Positions 34,069 through 42,229 of a stretch of 64,000 bases of DNA are shown one piece after another. The notes under the pieces are model-generated. The model was not told where the DNA came from, did not search any database, and was given only the letters and a program-made list of their open reading frames with translations. Position 1 is the stretch's first letter. The number at the start of each line of letters is the position of its first letter. Location: NCBI RefSeq assembly GCF_014648575.1, contig NZ_BMRJ01000001.1, positions 1,775,608-1,839,607 of the forward strand. Direction: 5' to 3'. Origin of the DNA: Agromyces mediolanus. Its GTDB lineage: Bacteria > Actinomycetota > Actinomycetes > Actinomycetales > Microbacteriaceae. Position numbers and translations under genes: made by a program.

Positions 34069-35301
34069 ATGAGTGCGCTCGACCCCGTCATCGAGGACTA
34101 CCTCGCCCACCTCCGAGACGAACGCCGATACTCGGTGCACACCATCGCGGCATACGCGGCCGATCTCGCCGACCTCGCCCGCTTCGCAGACGGGCGGCGC
34201 GGCACGGCGAGTGAACCGCCAGCCGGCCAAGCGGGATCGCCCGATCGCGACGGCGCGCCCACCCGCGACCGTGGGCCCGCCCGCGACGATGAGTCTGCCC
34301 GCGACGGTGGGCCCACCCGCGACCGTGGGCCCGCCCGCGACGATGAGTCTGCCCGCGACGCTGGGCCCGCCCGCGACGGTGGGCCCGCCCGCGACGGTGG
34401 GTCTGCCCACGACGCGGCGCCGGTCGACGACGCGCCGGTCGACGACGCGGCGGGCGCCGAGCTCGATCTCGCGCTGCTCCGAGACTGGCTCTGGGATGCG
34501 GATCAACGCGGACTCGCCCGTGCAACGCTCGCCAGACGAGCCGCCACCGCCCGAGGCTTCGCTGCCTGGCTGGCCGCGAGCGGTCGCGCCGCGAGCGACG
34601 CGGGCGCCAGGCTCCGCGCTCCCAAACCGCAGCGCACGCTCCCTCGCGTCTTCAGCCGCGACGCCGCCGACGGCCTGCTCGCGGAACTCGAGGAGGCCGC
34701 GGCCGAGGGGGACCCGAACGCCCTGCGGGACCATGCGGTCGTCGAACTGCTCTACGCGGCCGCCCTGCGCGTCTCTGAGCTCGTCGGCCTCGATCTCGAC
34801 GACCTCGACCGCTCGAACCGAACGGTGCGCGTGCTCGGCAAGGGGGCGAAGGAACGCGTCGTGCCGTACGGCGCCCCGGCGGCGCGTGCGCTCGACCGCT
34901 ATCTCGAGTTCGGCCGGCCGGCACTGCGGGCGCGGGCGGCCGCCCGAACGGATCCCTCCGCAGCGGCCTCAACGGCCCGGACGTCTCGCCGCGCGGGCGG
35001 TCGGGGTGCGTCGGACCGCCCCGGTCCCGCCGTGTTCCTCGGGGCCCGGGGCGGCCGACTGAACGCGAGGAGCGTGCACCGCCTCGTCGCCGGCCTCCTC
35101 GCCGAGGTGCCCGGCGGCGGCCCGGCCGGTCCGCACGCATTCCGCCACACGGCGGCCACGCATCTGCTGGACGGCGGGGCGGAGCTGCGAGCGGTGCAGG
35201 AGTTCCTGGGGCACGCGAGTCTCGGCACGACCCAGATCTACACGCACGTCTCGGCCGAGCGGCTGAAGCAGAGCTACCGCACCGCCCATCCTCGAGCCTG
35301 A
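34069..35301 (+). CDS. xerC: tyrosine recombinase XerC with a repeat insertion
   Basis: XerC acts with XerD at dif to resolve chromosome dimers. All catalytic residues are present: Arg234 (ALRVSEL), Lys258 (GKGAKER), His356 and Arg359 ([10 protein letters not shown]), His382 (GHASLG) and Tyr391 (QIYTH). The 410-residue protein is about 100 longer than E. coli XerC (298). Much of the excess is a 6-residue tandem repeat of type RDxGPA at about residues 65-116, inserted between helices of the N-terminal core-binding domain; a second Arg/Ala-rich loop lies near residues 287-315. ATG 34069 is used; GTG 34060 is an alternative. Genomic position (dprA-xerC-M23-rpsB) supports XerC rather than a mobile integrase. 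Confidence 0.92.
   Translation: MSALDPVIEDYLAHLRDERRYSVHTIAAYAADLADLARFADGRRGTASEPPAGQAGSPDRDGAPTRDRGPARDDESARDGGPTRDRGPARDDESARDAGPARDGGPARDGGSAHDAAPVDDAPVDDAAGAELDLALLRDWLWDADQRGLARATLARRAATARGFAAWLAASGRAASDAGARLRAPKPQRTLPRVFSRDAADGLLAELEEAAAEGDPNALRDHAVVELLYAAALRVSELVGLDLDDLDRSNRTVRVLGKGAKERVVPYGAPAARALDRYLEFGRPALRARAAARTDPSAAASTARTSRRAGGRGASDRPGPAVFLGARGGRLNARSVHRLVAGLLAEVPGGGPAGPHAFRHTAATHLLDGGAELRAVQEFLGHASLGTTQIYTHVSAERLKQSYRTAHPRA
34262..34413 (+). repeat. 18-bp in-frame minisatellite in xerC
   Basis: Eight tandem 18-bp units (34262-34405) of the type CCCGCGACGGTGGGCCCG, plus a partial unit. Units 1-3 and 4-6 form two nearly identical 54-bp blocks, so the array grew both by single units and by triplets. 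Each unit encodes six residues, so copy-number change keeps the reading frame. Confidence 0.9.
34417..34446 (+). repeat. 15-bp direct repeat (two copies) in xerC
   Basis: Two exact tandem copies of GCGCCGGTCGACGAC encoding APVDD twice, just downstream of the 18-bp array. Confidence 0.85.
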
Positions 35302-35324
35302 CGGGGCGCGCCCGGGCGGAGAGC

Positions 35325-35894
35325 TCAGTCGAGCGGGAGCAGGACCGCACGGGGCACCGAGCCGAGCAGCAGCATCGGCGAGACGTACTCGCCGTGCAAT
35401 CGGACGCCGAAGTGGACGCAGGCCCCGTCGCAGTGGCCGCCGCTCGCGACGGTGCCGAGCGGCTCGCCCGGGGCGACTGCCGATCCGGCCTCCACGAGCG
35501 CCGACACCGGTTCGACGGCGCTCACGTAGCCGTCGCCGTGATCGATGGCGACGAGCGGCCGCCCGGCGACCGCGCCGACGAAGCTCACGGTGCCGGCCGC
35601 GGGCGCGCGAACCGGCGTGCCCGCCGCTGCGGCGAGGTCGATGCCGCGATGGCCCGACGCGTATGGAGTGGGCGGCGCCCGGAACGGAGCGGTGATGGTC
35701 GCAGGCGGATCGAGCGGCCAGCGCCACCGCGCGGTTGCCGTGGAGTCCGCAGTCGGCGAGGCGCCTCCGGATGCGGTGGGGGCCGCGGGAGCGTCCGCTC
35801 GGGCCTCCGCGGAGTGCGCCGAGGCGAGGGCGCCCATCGTGAGCGCGCCGCACACGAGGAGGAGCAGGGGGATGGGGCGATGCAGTCGGGGCAT
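35325..35894 (-). CDS. secreted M23 (LytM-like) protein lacking one catalytic His
   Basis: This 189-residue protein has an N-terminal signal peptide (ending near ASAHSAEA), a Thr/Ala/Pro linker and an M23 peptidase fold. HRGIDLA supplies two zinc ligands (His82, Asp86). Where active M23 enzymes have HxH, this protein has CVHFG, with Cys159 in place of the first His. His119 in AIDHGDGY is present. It is therefore probably a non-catalytic LytM module, such as an activator or scaffold for cell-wall hydrolases, or uses an altered site. It stands convergent to xerC, and a CAGAGT box lies 6 nt before the ATG. Confidence 0.82.
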   Translation of the reverse strand: MPRLHRPIPLLLLVCGALTMGALASAHSAEARADAPAAPTASGGASPTADSTATARWRWPLDPPATITAPFRAPPTPYASGHRGIDLAAAAGTPVRAPAAGTVSFVGAVAGRPLVAIDHGDGYVSAVEPVSALVEAGSAVAPGEPLGTVASGGHCDGACVHFGVRLHGEYVSPMLLLGSVPRAVLLPLD

Positions 35895-36053
35895 GCCTCG
35901 ACTCTGCTCCCGCCGGACGGGCCGTCAGCCGGACGCGCGCGAACTCGTGCAGTCGCCGGCTGGCGCGCGTGCTGTGGAGGACGAGGCATCCGCCCGCCCC
36001 CAGCGACACGGGTGTCGATCCCGCGTCCGACCGTGGCCCGCCCGGCGAACTGG
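35895..36053. other. intergenic region upstream of the rpsB promoter
   Basis: Between the M23 gene start and the rpsB -10 box there is no supported coding region. The left edge holds the M23 gene promoter (CAGAGT, 35906-35901 on the minus strand); the rest shows no recognised element. Confidence 0.5.
35901..35906 (-). promoter_or_regulatory. -10 element of M23 gene (leaderless)
   Basis: Minus-strand CAGAGT is followed by 6 nt and ATG at 35894. Confidence 0.45.
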
Positions 36054-36059
36054 TAGAGT
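36054..36059 (+). promoter_or_regulatory. -10 element of the rpsB-tsf operon
   Basis: TAGAGT lies about 180 nt before rpsB, in the only long non-coding stretch of the region. It implies a long 5' leader. Confidence 0.5.
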
Positions 36060-36242
36060 GGAGCCGCACCTCGCATGTCGAGGTGACTCCGCGTGCCCAT
36101 TCGGCCGCCGATCCCACTCAGTCCGACTCCACGCGAGTCGCTGCTCAGCAGCGAATCGCCGGTGCGGCGGGATCGCGCCGGGCACCAGGGCTTCCGGCCG
36201 CCGGTCGGCAGCGTACAACTGAGAACAGAAGGAGAACGGCTC
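36060..36242 (+). other. 5' leader of rpsB with hairpins
   Basis: The leader contains a 6-bp hairpin (36124-36129 with 36135-36140) directly followed by GCTGC-TCA-GCAGC (36140-36152). Near the ATG it has AGAAGGAGAA as Shine-Dalgarno sequence. rpsB leaders are autoregulatory in many bacteria. Whether this one binds S2 is an inference. Confidence 0.4.
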
Positions 36243-37154
36243 ATGGCCGTCGTCACCATTCGCCAGCTGCTCGACAGCGGCGTGCACTTCGGGCACCAGA
36301 CCCGCCGCTGGAACCCGAAGATGAAGCGCTTCATCTTCACCGAGCGCTCGGGCATCTACATCATCGACCTGCAGCAGTCGCTCGCCTACATCGACAAGGC
36401 GTACGACTTCGTCCGCGAGACGGTCGCCCACGGCGGCACCGTCCTCTTCGTCGGCACGAAGAAGCAGGCGCAGGAGTCCATCGCCGAGCAGGCGACCCGG
36501 GTCGGCCAGCCCTACGTGAACCAGCGCTGGCTCGGCGGCCTCCTCACCAACTTCAGCACGGTGTCGAAGCGCCTCGCCCGCATGAAGGAGCTCGAGGAGC
36601 TCGACTTCGAGGGCACCACCTCGGGCTTCACGAAGAAGGAGCTGCTGCTCAAGAAGCGCGAGCTCGACAAGCTCCACAAGTCGCTCGGCGGCATCCGCAA
36701 CCTCTCGAAGACGCCCTCGGCGCTCTGGGTCGTGGACACCAAGAAGGAGCACCTCGCGATCGACGAGGCCAAGAAGCTCGGCATCCCCGTCATCGGCATC
36801 CTCGACACGAACTGCGACCCCGACGAGGTGCAGTACCCGATCCCGGGCAACGACGACGCGATCCGCTCGGTGAGCCTGCTCACCCGCATCATCGCCGACG
36901 CCGCCGCCGAGGGGCTCATCGAGCGCCACCAGAAGCCGGAGGAGAGCGGCAACGTCTCCGCCGTCGAGCCGCTCGCCGAGTGGGAGCAGGAGCTCCTGCA
37001 GCAGGGCGCCGCGACCGAGAAGGCCGTCGAGACCGAGGCTGAGGCCAAGGCCGAGGCCGCCGAGATCGTCGACGAGGCCGCGACCGAGATCGCCGCGACC
37101 GAGTCCGAGGCAGACGCCGAGGGCGAGGCCGCTGCCGCCACCCCCGCCGAATAA
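36243..37154 (+). CDS. rpsB: 30S ribosomal protein S2
   Basis: This 303-residue protein shows the S2 signatures [42 protein letters not shown] and [15 protein letters not shown]. The C-terminal 60 residues are a Glu/Ala-rich tail, common in actinobacteria. It is co-transcribed with tsf 23 nt downstream. Confidence 0.97.
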   Translation: MAVVTIRQLLDSGVHFGHQTRRWNPKMKRFIFTERSGIYIIDLQQSLAYIDKAYDFVRETVAHGGTVLFVGTKKQAQESIAEQATRVGQPYVNQRWLGGLLTNFSTVSKRLARMKELEELDFEGTTSGFTKKELLLKKRELDKLHKSLGGIRNLSKTPSALWVVDTKKEHLAIDEAKKLGIPVIGILDTNCDPDEVQYPIPGNDDAIRSVSLLTRIIADAAAEGLIERHQKPEESGNVSAVEPLAEWEQELLQQGAATEKAVETEAEAKAEAAEIVDEAATEIAATESEADAEGEAAAATPAE

Positions 37155-37177
37155 GTCCCCGAAGGAGACAGCCAGAC

Positions 37178-38002
37178 ATGGCAATCAGCATCGCTGACAT
37201 CAAGGCCCTGCGCGAGCAGCTCGGCACGGGCATGGTCGACACCAAGAAGGCGCTCGAGGAGGCCGGTGGCGACCTCGAGAAGGCCACCGAGATCCTGCGC
37301 CTGAAGGGTGCCAAGGGCAACGCCAAGCGCGCCGACCGCTCGACGAGCGAGGGCCTCGTGGCCGCCAAGGAGTCGGCCGCGGGCTACACGATGATCCAGC
37401 TCGCCTGCGAGACGGACTTCGTCGCGAAGAACGAGAAGTTCATCGCCCTCGCCGACAAGGTGCTCGACGCGGTCGCCGCCGCCGGCGCCACCGACGTGGC
37501 GTCCGCCCTCGCCGCGCCCGCCGACGGCAAGACCGTCGGCGAGCTGATCGACGAGCAGGCCGCCACGCTCGGCGAGAAGGTCGAGCTCTCGAAGGTCGCC
37601 ACGCTGAGCGGCGAGCAGTTCGCCGTCTACCTGCACAAGACCTCGAAGGACCTGCCCCCGCAGATCGGCGTCGTCGTCGCCTACACGGGTGACGACGCCG
37701 AGACCGCGCGGGCGATCGCGCAGCACATCGCGATGTTCGACCCGACGTACCTCACGCGCGACGAGGTGCCGGCCGACATCGTCGAGAAGGAGCGCGAGCT
37801 CGTCACCGAGATCAGCCGCAACGAGGGCAAGCCCGAGGCCGCCCTGCCGAAGATCGTGGAGGGTCGTCTCACCGCGTTCTTCAAGCAGGTCGCCCTGCTC
37901 GAGCAGGACTACGCCCGCGACAACAAGCAGCAGGTGAAGAAGGTGCTCGACGACGCCGGCCTCACCGTGACCGGTTTCGCCCGGTTCAAGGCCACGGCGT
38001 AA
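37178..38002 (+). CDS. tsf: translation elongation factor Ts
   Basis: EF-Ts is the nucleotide exchange factor for EF-Tu. The 274-residue protein has the N-terminal UBA-like LREQLGTGMVDTKKALEEAGG, the core CETDFVAKNEKF and the dimerisation domain ending LLEQDYARDNKQQVKKVL. An intrinsic terminator follows 11 nt after the stop. Confidence 0.97.
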   Translation: MAISIADIKALREQLGTGMVDTKKALEEAGGDLEKATEILRLKGAKGNAKRADRSTSEGLVAAKESAAGYTMIQLACETDFVAKNEKFIALADKVLDAVAAAGATDVASALAAPADGKTVGELIDEQAATLGEKVELSKVATLSGEQFAVYLHKTSKDLPPQIGVVVAYTGDDAETARAIAQHIAMFDPTYLTRDEVPADIVEKERELVTEISRNEGKPEAALPKIVEGRLTAFFKQVALLEQDYARDNKQQVKKVLDDAGLTVTGFARFKATA

Positions 38003-38013
38003 CGCCGATGAGG

Positions 38014-38049
38014 AGGAGTCCGGATCGCTCGTCGATCCGGACTCCTTTT
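38014..38049 (+). terminator. rho-independent terminator of rpsB-tsf
   Basis: A perfect 13-bp stem (38014-38026 with 38034-38046), a 7-nt loop and TTTT. Confidence 0.88.
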
Positions 38050-38160
38050 CTGTGCGCCCGAGAGGCGCGCACGTGCCCAGACGGGCGCACGCCTGGCCCC
38101 GCCCTCCTCGTCGGGCGGGATTCCCAGGCTCCGTACGGCTCCACCACGAGGCCGACGCAC

Positions 38161-38166
38161 TAGTTT
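38161..38166 (+). promoter_or_regulatory. putative -10 element of pyrH
   Basis: TAGTTT lies 32 nt before the pyrH ATG, with GGGAAGGAA between as Shine-Dalgarno region. Confidence 0.4.
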
Positions 38167-38198
38167 GAACTCAGACGAGCGGGAAGGAACCGACACCC

Positions 38199-38936
38199 AT
38201 GACCGAGACGCCCAAGCGACGCAGGGTCCTCCTCAAGCTCTCCGGCGAGTCGTTCGGCGGCGGCGCCCTCGGCGTCAACCCCGACGTCGTCAGCCAGATC
38301 GCCCGTGAGATCGCGGATGCCGCGCGCACCGTGGAGATCGCGATCGTCGTCGGCGGCGGCAACTTCTTCCGCGGCGCCGAGCTCAGCCAGCGCGGCATGG
38401 ACCGCGGGCGCGCCGACTACATGGGCATGCTCGGCACCGTCATGAACTCGCTCGCGCTGCAGGACTTCCTCGAGCAGGCGGGTGCGGAGACCCGGGTGCA
38501 GTCGGCCATCGAGATGACGCAGGTCGCCGAGCCGTACATCCCGCGCCGCGCCGAGCGCCACCTCGAGAAGGGGCGCGTCGTCATCTTCGGCGCCGGCGCC
38601 GGTCTCCCGTACTTCTCGACCGACACCGTCGCCGCGCAGCGCGCCCTCGAGATCGGCGCCGACCTCGTGCTCGTCGCGAAGAACGGCGTCGACGGCGTCT
38701 ACTCGGACGACCCGCGCACGAACCCCGACGCGCACAAGATCGACCGCATCAGCTACCAGGAGGCGCTCCAGCGCGGCCTCAAGGTCGTCGACTCGACCGC
38801 GTTCAGCCTGTGCATGGACAACGGCATGCCGATGCAGGTGTTCGGCATGGAGCCGGCCGGCAATGTCACCGCGGCCATCCTCGGCGCCGACTTCGGCACC
38901 GTCGTGGCGAACGGCGTGGAACCCGTCAGTCGATAG
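38199..38936 (+). CDS. pyrH: UMP kinase
   Basis: This enzyme phosphorylates UMP to UDP in pyrimidine synthesis. The 245-residue amino-acid-kinase-fold protein has [35 protein letters not shown] and [21 protein letters not shown]. It is part of the conserved pyrH-frr-cdsA order. Its TAG stop forms the first bases of the TAGACT promoter box of frr. Confidence 0.97.
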   Translation: MTETPKRRRVLLKLSGESFGGGALGVNPDVVSQIAREIADAARTVEIAIVVGGGNFFRGAELSQRGMDRGRADYMGMLGTVMNSLALQDFLEQAGAETRVQSAIEMTQVAEPYIPRRAERHLEKGRVVIFGAGAGLPYFSTDTVAAQRALEIGADLVLVAKNGVDGVYSDDPRTNPDAHKIDRISYQEALQRGLKVVDSTAFSLCMDNGMPMQVFGMEPAGNVTAAILGADFGTVVANGVEPVSR

Positions 38937-38939
38937 ACT
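38934..38939 (+). promoter_or_regulatory. -10 element of frr, overlapping the pyrH stop
   Basis: TAGACT starts with the pyrH stop codon. The leader is about 25 nt with AAGGAG (38960-38965) before the frr GTG. Confidence 0.5.
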
Positions 38940-38971
38940 GACCAGAGGCTTAGAACCGTAAGGAGTTCGAC

Positions 38972-39526
38972 GTGATCGCGGATGTACTTTCCGACGCCGG
39001 TGTGCGCATGCAGAAGGCCGTCGAGGCGGCGAAGGAGGATTTCGCCACCGTGCGAACGGGTCGTGCGAACCCGCAGCTCTTCCAGAAGATCATGGTGAGC
39101 TACTACGGCACGCCCACCCCGCTCGCCCAGCTTGCCTCGCTCGCCAATCCGGAGGCGCGCACGCTCGTCGTGACGCCCTACGACAAGAGCGCGATGAAGG
39201 ACATCGAGCAGGCCATCCGCGACACGCCGAACCTCGGGGCCAACCCGAACAACGACGGCAACGTCATCCGGGTGACGCTGCCCGAGCTCACCGAGGAGCG
39301 CCGCAAGGAGTTCGTCAAGATCGTCCGCTCGAAGGCGGAGGACGCCCGGGTCTCGGTGCGCAATGTGCGCCGCAAGGCCAAGGACGACCTCGACGCGCTG
39401 AAGGGCGAGGTCGGCGACGACGAGGTGGCTCGCGGTGAGAAGGAGCTCGAGCAGGTGACCAAGGCGCACGTCGACCAGATCGACGAGGCGCTGAAGCGCA
39501 AGGAAGCCGAACTCCTCGAGGTCTGA
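38972..39526 (+). CDS. frr: ribosome recycling factor
   Basis: With EF-G, RRF splits post-termination ribosomes. The 184-residue protein has [22 protein letters not shown] (in the conserved RTGRA region), [36 protein letters not shown] and the C-terminal three-helix bundle. GTG start behind AAGGAG. Confidence 0.97.
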   Translation: MIADVLSDAGVRMQKAVEAAKEDFATVRTGRANPQLFQKIMVSYYGTPTPLAQLASLANPEARTLVVTPYDKSAMKDIEQAIRDTPNLGANPNNDGNVIRVTLPELTEERRKEFVKIVRSKAEDARVSVRNVRRKAKDDLDALKGEVGDDEVARGEKELEQVTKAHVDQIDEALKRKEAELLEV

Positions 39527-39535
39527 GGGCAGCGG

Positions 39536-40552
39536 ATGTCGGGCGTTCCCGAGGAGGAGCGCGACGGGGGATCGGGGCAGGAGCCCGCGTCGCGCGGTGA
39601 GTTCCGCGCTCAAGTGCAGGCGCGGAAGGCCGATCTCGAGCGGCAGTTCGGGGCGAGGAAGGCCGATTTCGAACGGCAGTTCGAGGCCGGCAAGGCCCAG
39701 TTCGATCAGGCGCAGGAGCGCATCCAGGCGCGCACCGGGCGCAACCTGATCCTGGCGGTGCTGATCGGCGTCGTCTTCGGCGGCGCCCTGTTGCTGAGCC
39801 TGCTGTTCCTCAAGGAGCTGTTCATGCTCCTCGCCGTGCTGATGGTCGGCTTCGCGAGCTACGAGCTCGCGCAGGCGCTGCGCAAGGGCTCGTACCTCGT
39901 GCCGCGCATCCCGACCGTCGTCGCGGCCGTGGTGGCCGTGCCCGTCGCGTACTATGGCGGACCTGGCGGGCAGCTGCTCGCGGTCCTCGGCGGCATCCTG
40001 CTGGTGACGCTCTGGCGTCTCGTCGAGCAGGCGTTCCCGAAGTCGGTCGCAGGCTCCAGAGGCCTCGTGCGCGATCTCGCCGCCGGGGCGTTCGTGCAGG
40101 GGTACGTGACGTTCCTCGCGTCCTTCGCCGTCGTGCTGACGGCGGCCGACGGCGGGCAGTGGTGGACGCTCGCGTTCATCATCATCGCGGTCGGCGCGGA
40201 CACCGGCGCCTACGCCGCCGGACTGATGTTCGGCAAGCATCCGATGGCCCCGGTGATCAGCCCGAAGAAGACGTGGGAGGGCTTCGCCGGGGGAGCGCTG
40301 GCGAGCCTCGTCGCCGGTGTGCTGCTGTCGGTGTTCATGCTCGGCAACACGTGGTGGTTCGGGCTCATCTTCGGCGCCGCGGTGCTGCTCACGGCGACCC
40401 TCGGCGATCTCGCGGAGTCGCTCATCAAGCGGGATCTCGGCATCAAGGACATGAGCTCGTGGCTCCCCGGGCACGGTGGCTTCCTCGACCGCCTCGACTC
40501 GATCCTGCCGTCCGCCGCAGTTGCCTTCGTGGCCTTCCAGCTCTTCGGGTGA
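39536..40552 (+). CDS. cdsA: phosphatidate cytidylyltransferase CdsA
   Basis: CdsA makes CDP-diacylglycerol from phosphatidic acid and CTP, the branch point of phospholipid synthesis, in the inner membrane. The 338-residue protein has about eight membrane helices and the family signature near the C-terminus (GDLAESLIKRDLGIKDMSSW, then PGHGGFLDRLDS). It carries an unusual 60-residue cytosolic N-terminus with three 11-residue repeats (ARKADLERQFG type, residues 29-61) that should form a coiled coil. It follows frr by 9 nt. Confidence 0.95.
   Translation: MSGVPEEERDGGSGQEPASRGEFRAQVQARKADLERQFGARKADFERQFEAGKAQFDQAQERIQARTGRNLILAVLIGVVFGGALLLSLLFLKELFMLLAVLMVGFASYELAQALRKGSYLVPRIPTVVAAVVAVPVAYYGGPGGQLLAVLGGILLVTLWRLVEQAFPKSVAGSRGLVRDLAAGAFVQGYVTFLASFAVVLTAADGGQWWTLAFIIIAVGADTGAYAAGLMFGKHPMAPVISPKKTWEGFAGGALASLVAGVLLSVFMLGNTWWFGLIFGAAVLLTATLGDLAESLIKRDLGIKDMSSWLPGHGGFLDRLDSILPSAAVAFVAFQLFG
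39620..39718 (+). repeat. three 33-bp repeats encoding hendecads in cdsA
   Basis: Three 33-bp units (39620-39652, 39653-39685, 39686-39718) encode ARKADLERQFG, ARKADFERQFE and AGKAQFDQAQE. The first two are nearly identical. Confidence 0.85.
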
Positions 40553-40560
40553 GCGTGCGC

Positions 40561-40566
40561 AATACT
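40561..40566 (+). promoter_or_regulatory. -10 element of DivIVA-domain gene (leaderless)
   Basis: AATACT is followed by 6 nt and GTG at 40573. Confidence 0.5.
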
Positions 40567-40572
40567 GGAGCG

Positions 40573-41127
40573 GTGTCTTCTCCCTTTCCGCGCGCACGAA
40601 AGCCCAAGCTCGGGTACCACACCGGCGAGGTCGACGAGTTCCTGAGGCTGGCGCGTCGCGCCTACGACGGCACTCCGGCGCCTGGAGACCGGGCGATCAC
40701 GGCGGAGTCGATCCGGCTGACCGCGTTCGGCATGCAGAAGCACGGCTACTCGACCGACCACGTGGATGCCGCGCTCGAACGTCTGGAAGACGCCTTCGCC
40801 GCGCAGGAGCGCCGCACCTCCGCACTGCTGTACGGCCAGGAGGCGTGGCTGCGGGAGGCGCGCACCACGGCGCAGGTCATCGCCAACCGCCTCGGGCGTC
40901 CGGAGCACCACCGCTTCGAGCGGGTGAACCCGCTCGTCACGGGGTACCGGGTCGAGGACGTCGACCGCTTCGCGGACAAGCTCACGCGGTACTTCCGCGA
41001 CGGCTGGCCGATCTCCGTCGACGATGTGCGCACGGTGACCTTCCGGCCCCAGCGCGGCGGCTACCGCGAGGCGCAGGTCGACCTCGTGCTCGACGCCGTC
41101 GTCGACGTCATGCTGGCCGTGCGATGA
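40573..41127 (+). CDS. DivIVA-domain repeat protein
   Basis: This 184-residue soluble protein has three copies of the short DivIVA N-terminal motif: KLGYHTGEVDEFLRLARRAY, MQKHGYSTDHVDAALERLED with TGYRVEDVDRFADKLTRYF, and RGGYREAQVDLVLDAVVDVM. This motif (G-Y-x-x-x-x-V-D-x-F) inserts into curved membrane in DivIVA, but the long coiled coil of true DivIVA is lacking. It lies right after cdsA, so a link to envelope growth is plausible but not shown. Confidence 0.78.
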   Translation: MSSPFPRARKPKLGYHTGEVDEFLRLARRAYDGTPAPGDRAITAESIRLTAFGMQKHGYSTDHVDAALERLEDAFAAQERRTSALLYGQEAWLREARTTAQVIANRLGRPEHHRFERVNPLVTGYRVEDVDRFADKLTRYFRDGWPISVDDVRTVTFRPQRGGYREAQVDLVLDAVVDVMLAVR

Positions 41128-41142
41128 GCCACGCGGTCTGGC

Positions 41143-41148
41143 TAGACT
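41143..41148 (+). promoter_or_regulatory. -10 element of transglycosylase-like gene
   Basis: TAGACT is followed by 9 nt and GTG at 41158. Confidence 0.55.
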
Positions 41149-41157
41149 CGGAGCATC

Positions 41158-41868
41158 GTGGGTAGGCACTCTGACGCAGGCGCGCCACGCGCATCCGATC
41201 CCTCCTCGCCCGGTTCGGCGAGCGGCGCGGTCGTGGCATCGGCTCCGGCAGCGCCGCGCTCGAGTTCCGCCGTACGCTCCAGGCTGAAGCAGGCGCTGAC
41301 CGTGGGCTTCGCCTCGGCGGCGAGCATCGGCATCATCCTCGTCAACCTCGTCGACCCGACCGTCGACGCGCGCGCCACGGCGTCCGGTGTCGAGTTCGCC
41401 GCGGCCGGCGACCGCTTCGACGGACGAGCGGTGCAGGACCTCGAGCTCGCGGGCGAGTACACGCTGTCGGTGGGCCGCGAGGACTACGCGGTCGAGAAGA
41501 AGCCCGAGCCCATCGTCGAGGCCCCCGCCGCCGTCGCCTGGGCGCCGCCCGCGGTCACCCCGGATCCGGGGTCGGCCCAGGGATACGCCGCCGGCGCGGT
41601 CGCCGCACGCGGCTGGGGTTCCGGGGAGTTCGACTGCCTCGTGGCGCTGTGGAATCGCGAGTCGGGCTGGCGGGTGAACGCCCACAACAGTTCGAGCGGG
41701 GCGTACGGCATCCCGCAGGCGCTGCCCGGTTCGAAGATGGCCAGCGCGGGCGACGACTGGGAGACGAACGCCGCCACCCAGATCGAATGGGGCCTCGGAT
41801 ACATCCAGGGCCGCTACAGCTCGCCGTGCGGCGCGTGGGCCCACTCCGAGTCCGCCGGCTGGTACTGA
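41158..41868 (+). CDS. secreted lytic transglycosylase-like protein
   Basis: This 236-residue protein has one membrane or uncleaved signal segment (about residues 46-63) after a long polar N-terminus, then a Pro/Ala stalk and a C-terminal lysozyme-like domain. The catalytic Glu is probably Glu168 in LWNRESGWRVNAHN, followed by GAYGIPQALPG, typical of transglycosylase/aggregation-promoting factor domains. Two Cys (160 and in SSPCGAW) can form a disulfide. It should cut peptidoglycan glycan strands outside the cell. Confidence 0.85.
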   Translation: MGRHSDAGAPRASDPSSPGSASGAVVASAPAAPRSSSAVRSRLKQALTVGFASAASIGIILVNLVDPTVDARATASGVEFAAAGDRFDGRAVQDLELAGEYTLSVGREDYAVEKKPEPIVEAPAAVAWAPPAVTPDPGSAQGYAAGAVAARGWGSGEFDCLVALWNRESGWRVNAHNSSSGAYGIPQALPGSKMASAGDDWETNAATQIEWGLGYIQGRYSSPCGAWAHSESAGWY

Positions 41869-41910
41869 CGCCGGCGCCGCCGTCCGGCAGGCGCCCTCGC
41901 CACCTCGCCA

Positions 41911-41916
41911 TAGACT
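41911..41916 (+). promoter_or_regulatory. -10 element of small zinc-finger-like gene (leaderless)
   Basis: TAGACT is followed by 7 nt and ATG at 41924. Confidence 0.6.
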
Positions 41917-41923
41917 GGTTCGC

Positions 41924-42229
41924 ATGGCACCCTCGCACCGCTCCCGTGGGCGGGCCGCGCGCGCACGCGAGCCGCACCAGGAGCTCGACGTCGAACGGCT
42001 GACCTCGGGCTGGCGTCGGAGCGAGACCCGGCGCGGCCGCGAGTGGAACGTCCAGCCGGTCTCCGAAGCGCAGGCGCAGAAGGCGTACGCCTGCCCGGGC
42101 TGCGGTCAGCAGATCGCACCGGGCACCGCCCACCTCGTGGCGTGGCGGGCGGACGGCGTGCTCGGCGATGCGGCGGACCTCTCCGCACGCCGGCACTGGC
42201 ACACCCACTGCTGGAAGGCGGGCACATGA
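41924..42229 (+). CDS. small CxxC/HxxxC protein of unknown function
   Basis: This 101-residue basic protein is conserved in actinobacteria, where it is often labelled ATP/GTP-binding without visible nucleotide motifs. The Arg-rich N-terminal half is followed by ACPGCGQQIAPGTAH and a C-terminal RRHWHTHCWKAG. The two Cys, the His and the last Cys suggest a zinc-binding HNH-like or treble-clef fold. Its stop overlaps the start of the downstream hydrolase gene (ATGA). Confidence 0.75.
   Translation: MAPSHRSRGRAARAREPHQELDVERLTSGWRRSETRRGREWNVQPVSEAQAQKAYACPGCGQQIAPGTAHLVAWRADGVLGDAADLSARRHWHTHCWKAGT

Noticed and set aside
34060-35301. XerC-like recombinase as a sign of an integrated element
   Set aside because: Gene order dprA-xerC-M23-rpsB is the standard chromosomal setting, no attachment repeats or cargo genes surround it, and composition is like its neighbours.
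35895-36242. Possible small gene between the M23 gene and rpsB
   Set aside because: Short frames here have no start signal or recognisable product; the stretch is better read as promoter plus rpsB leader.
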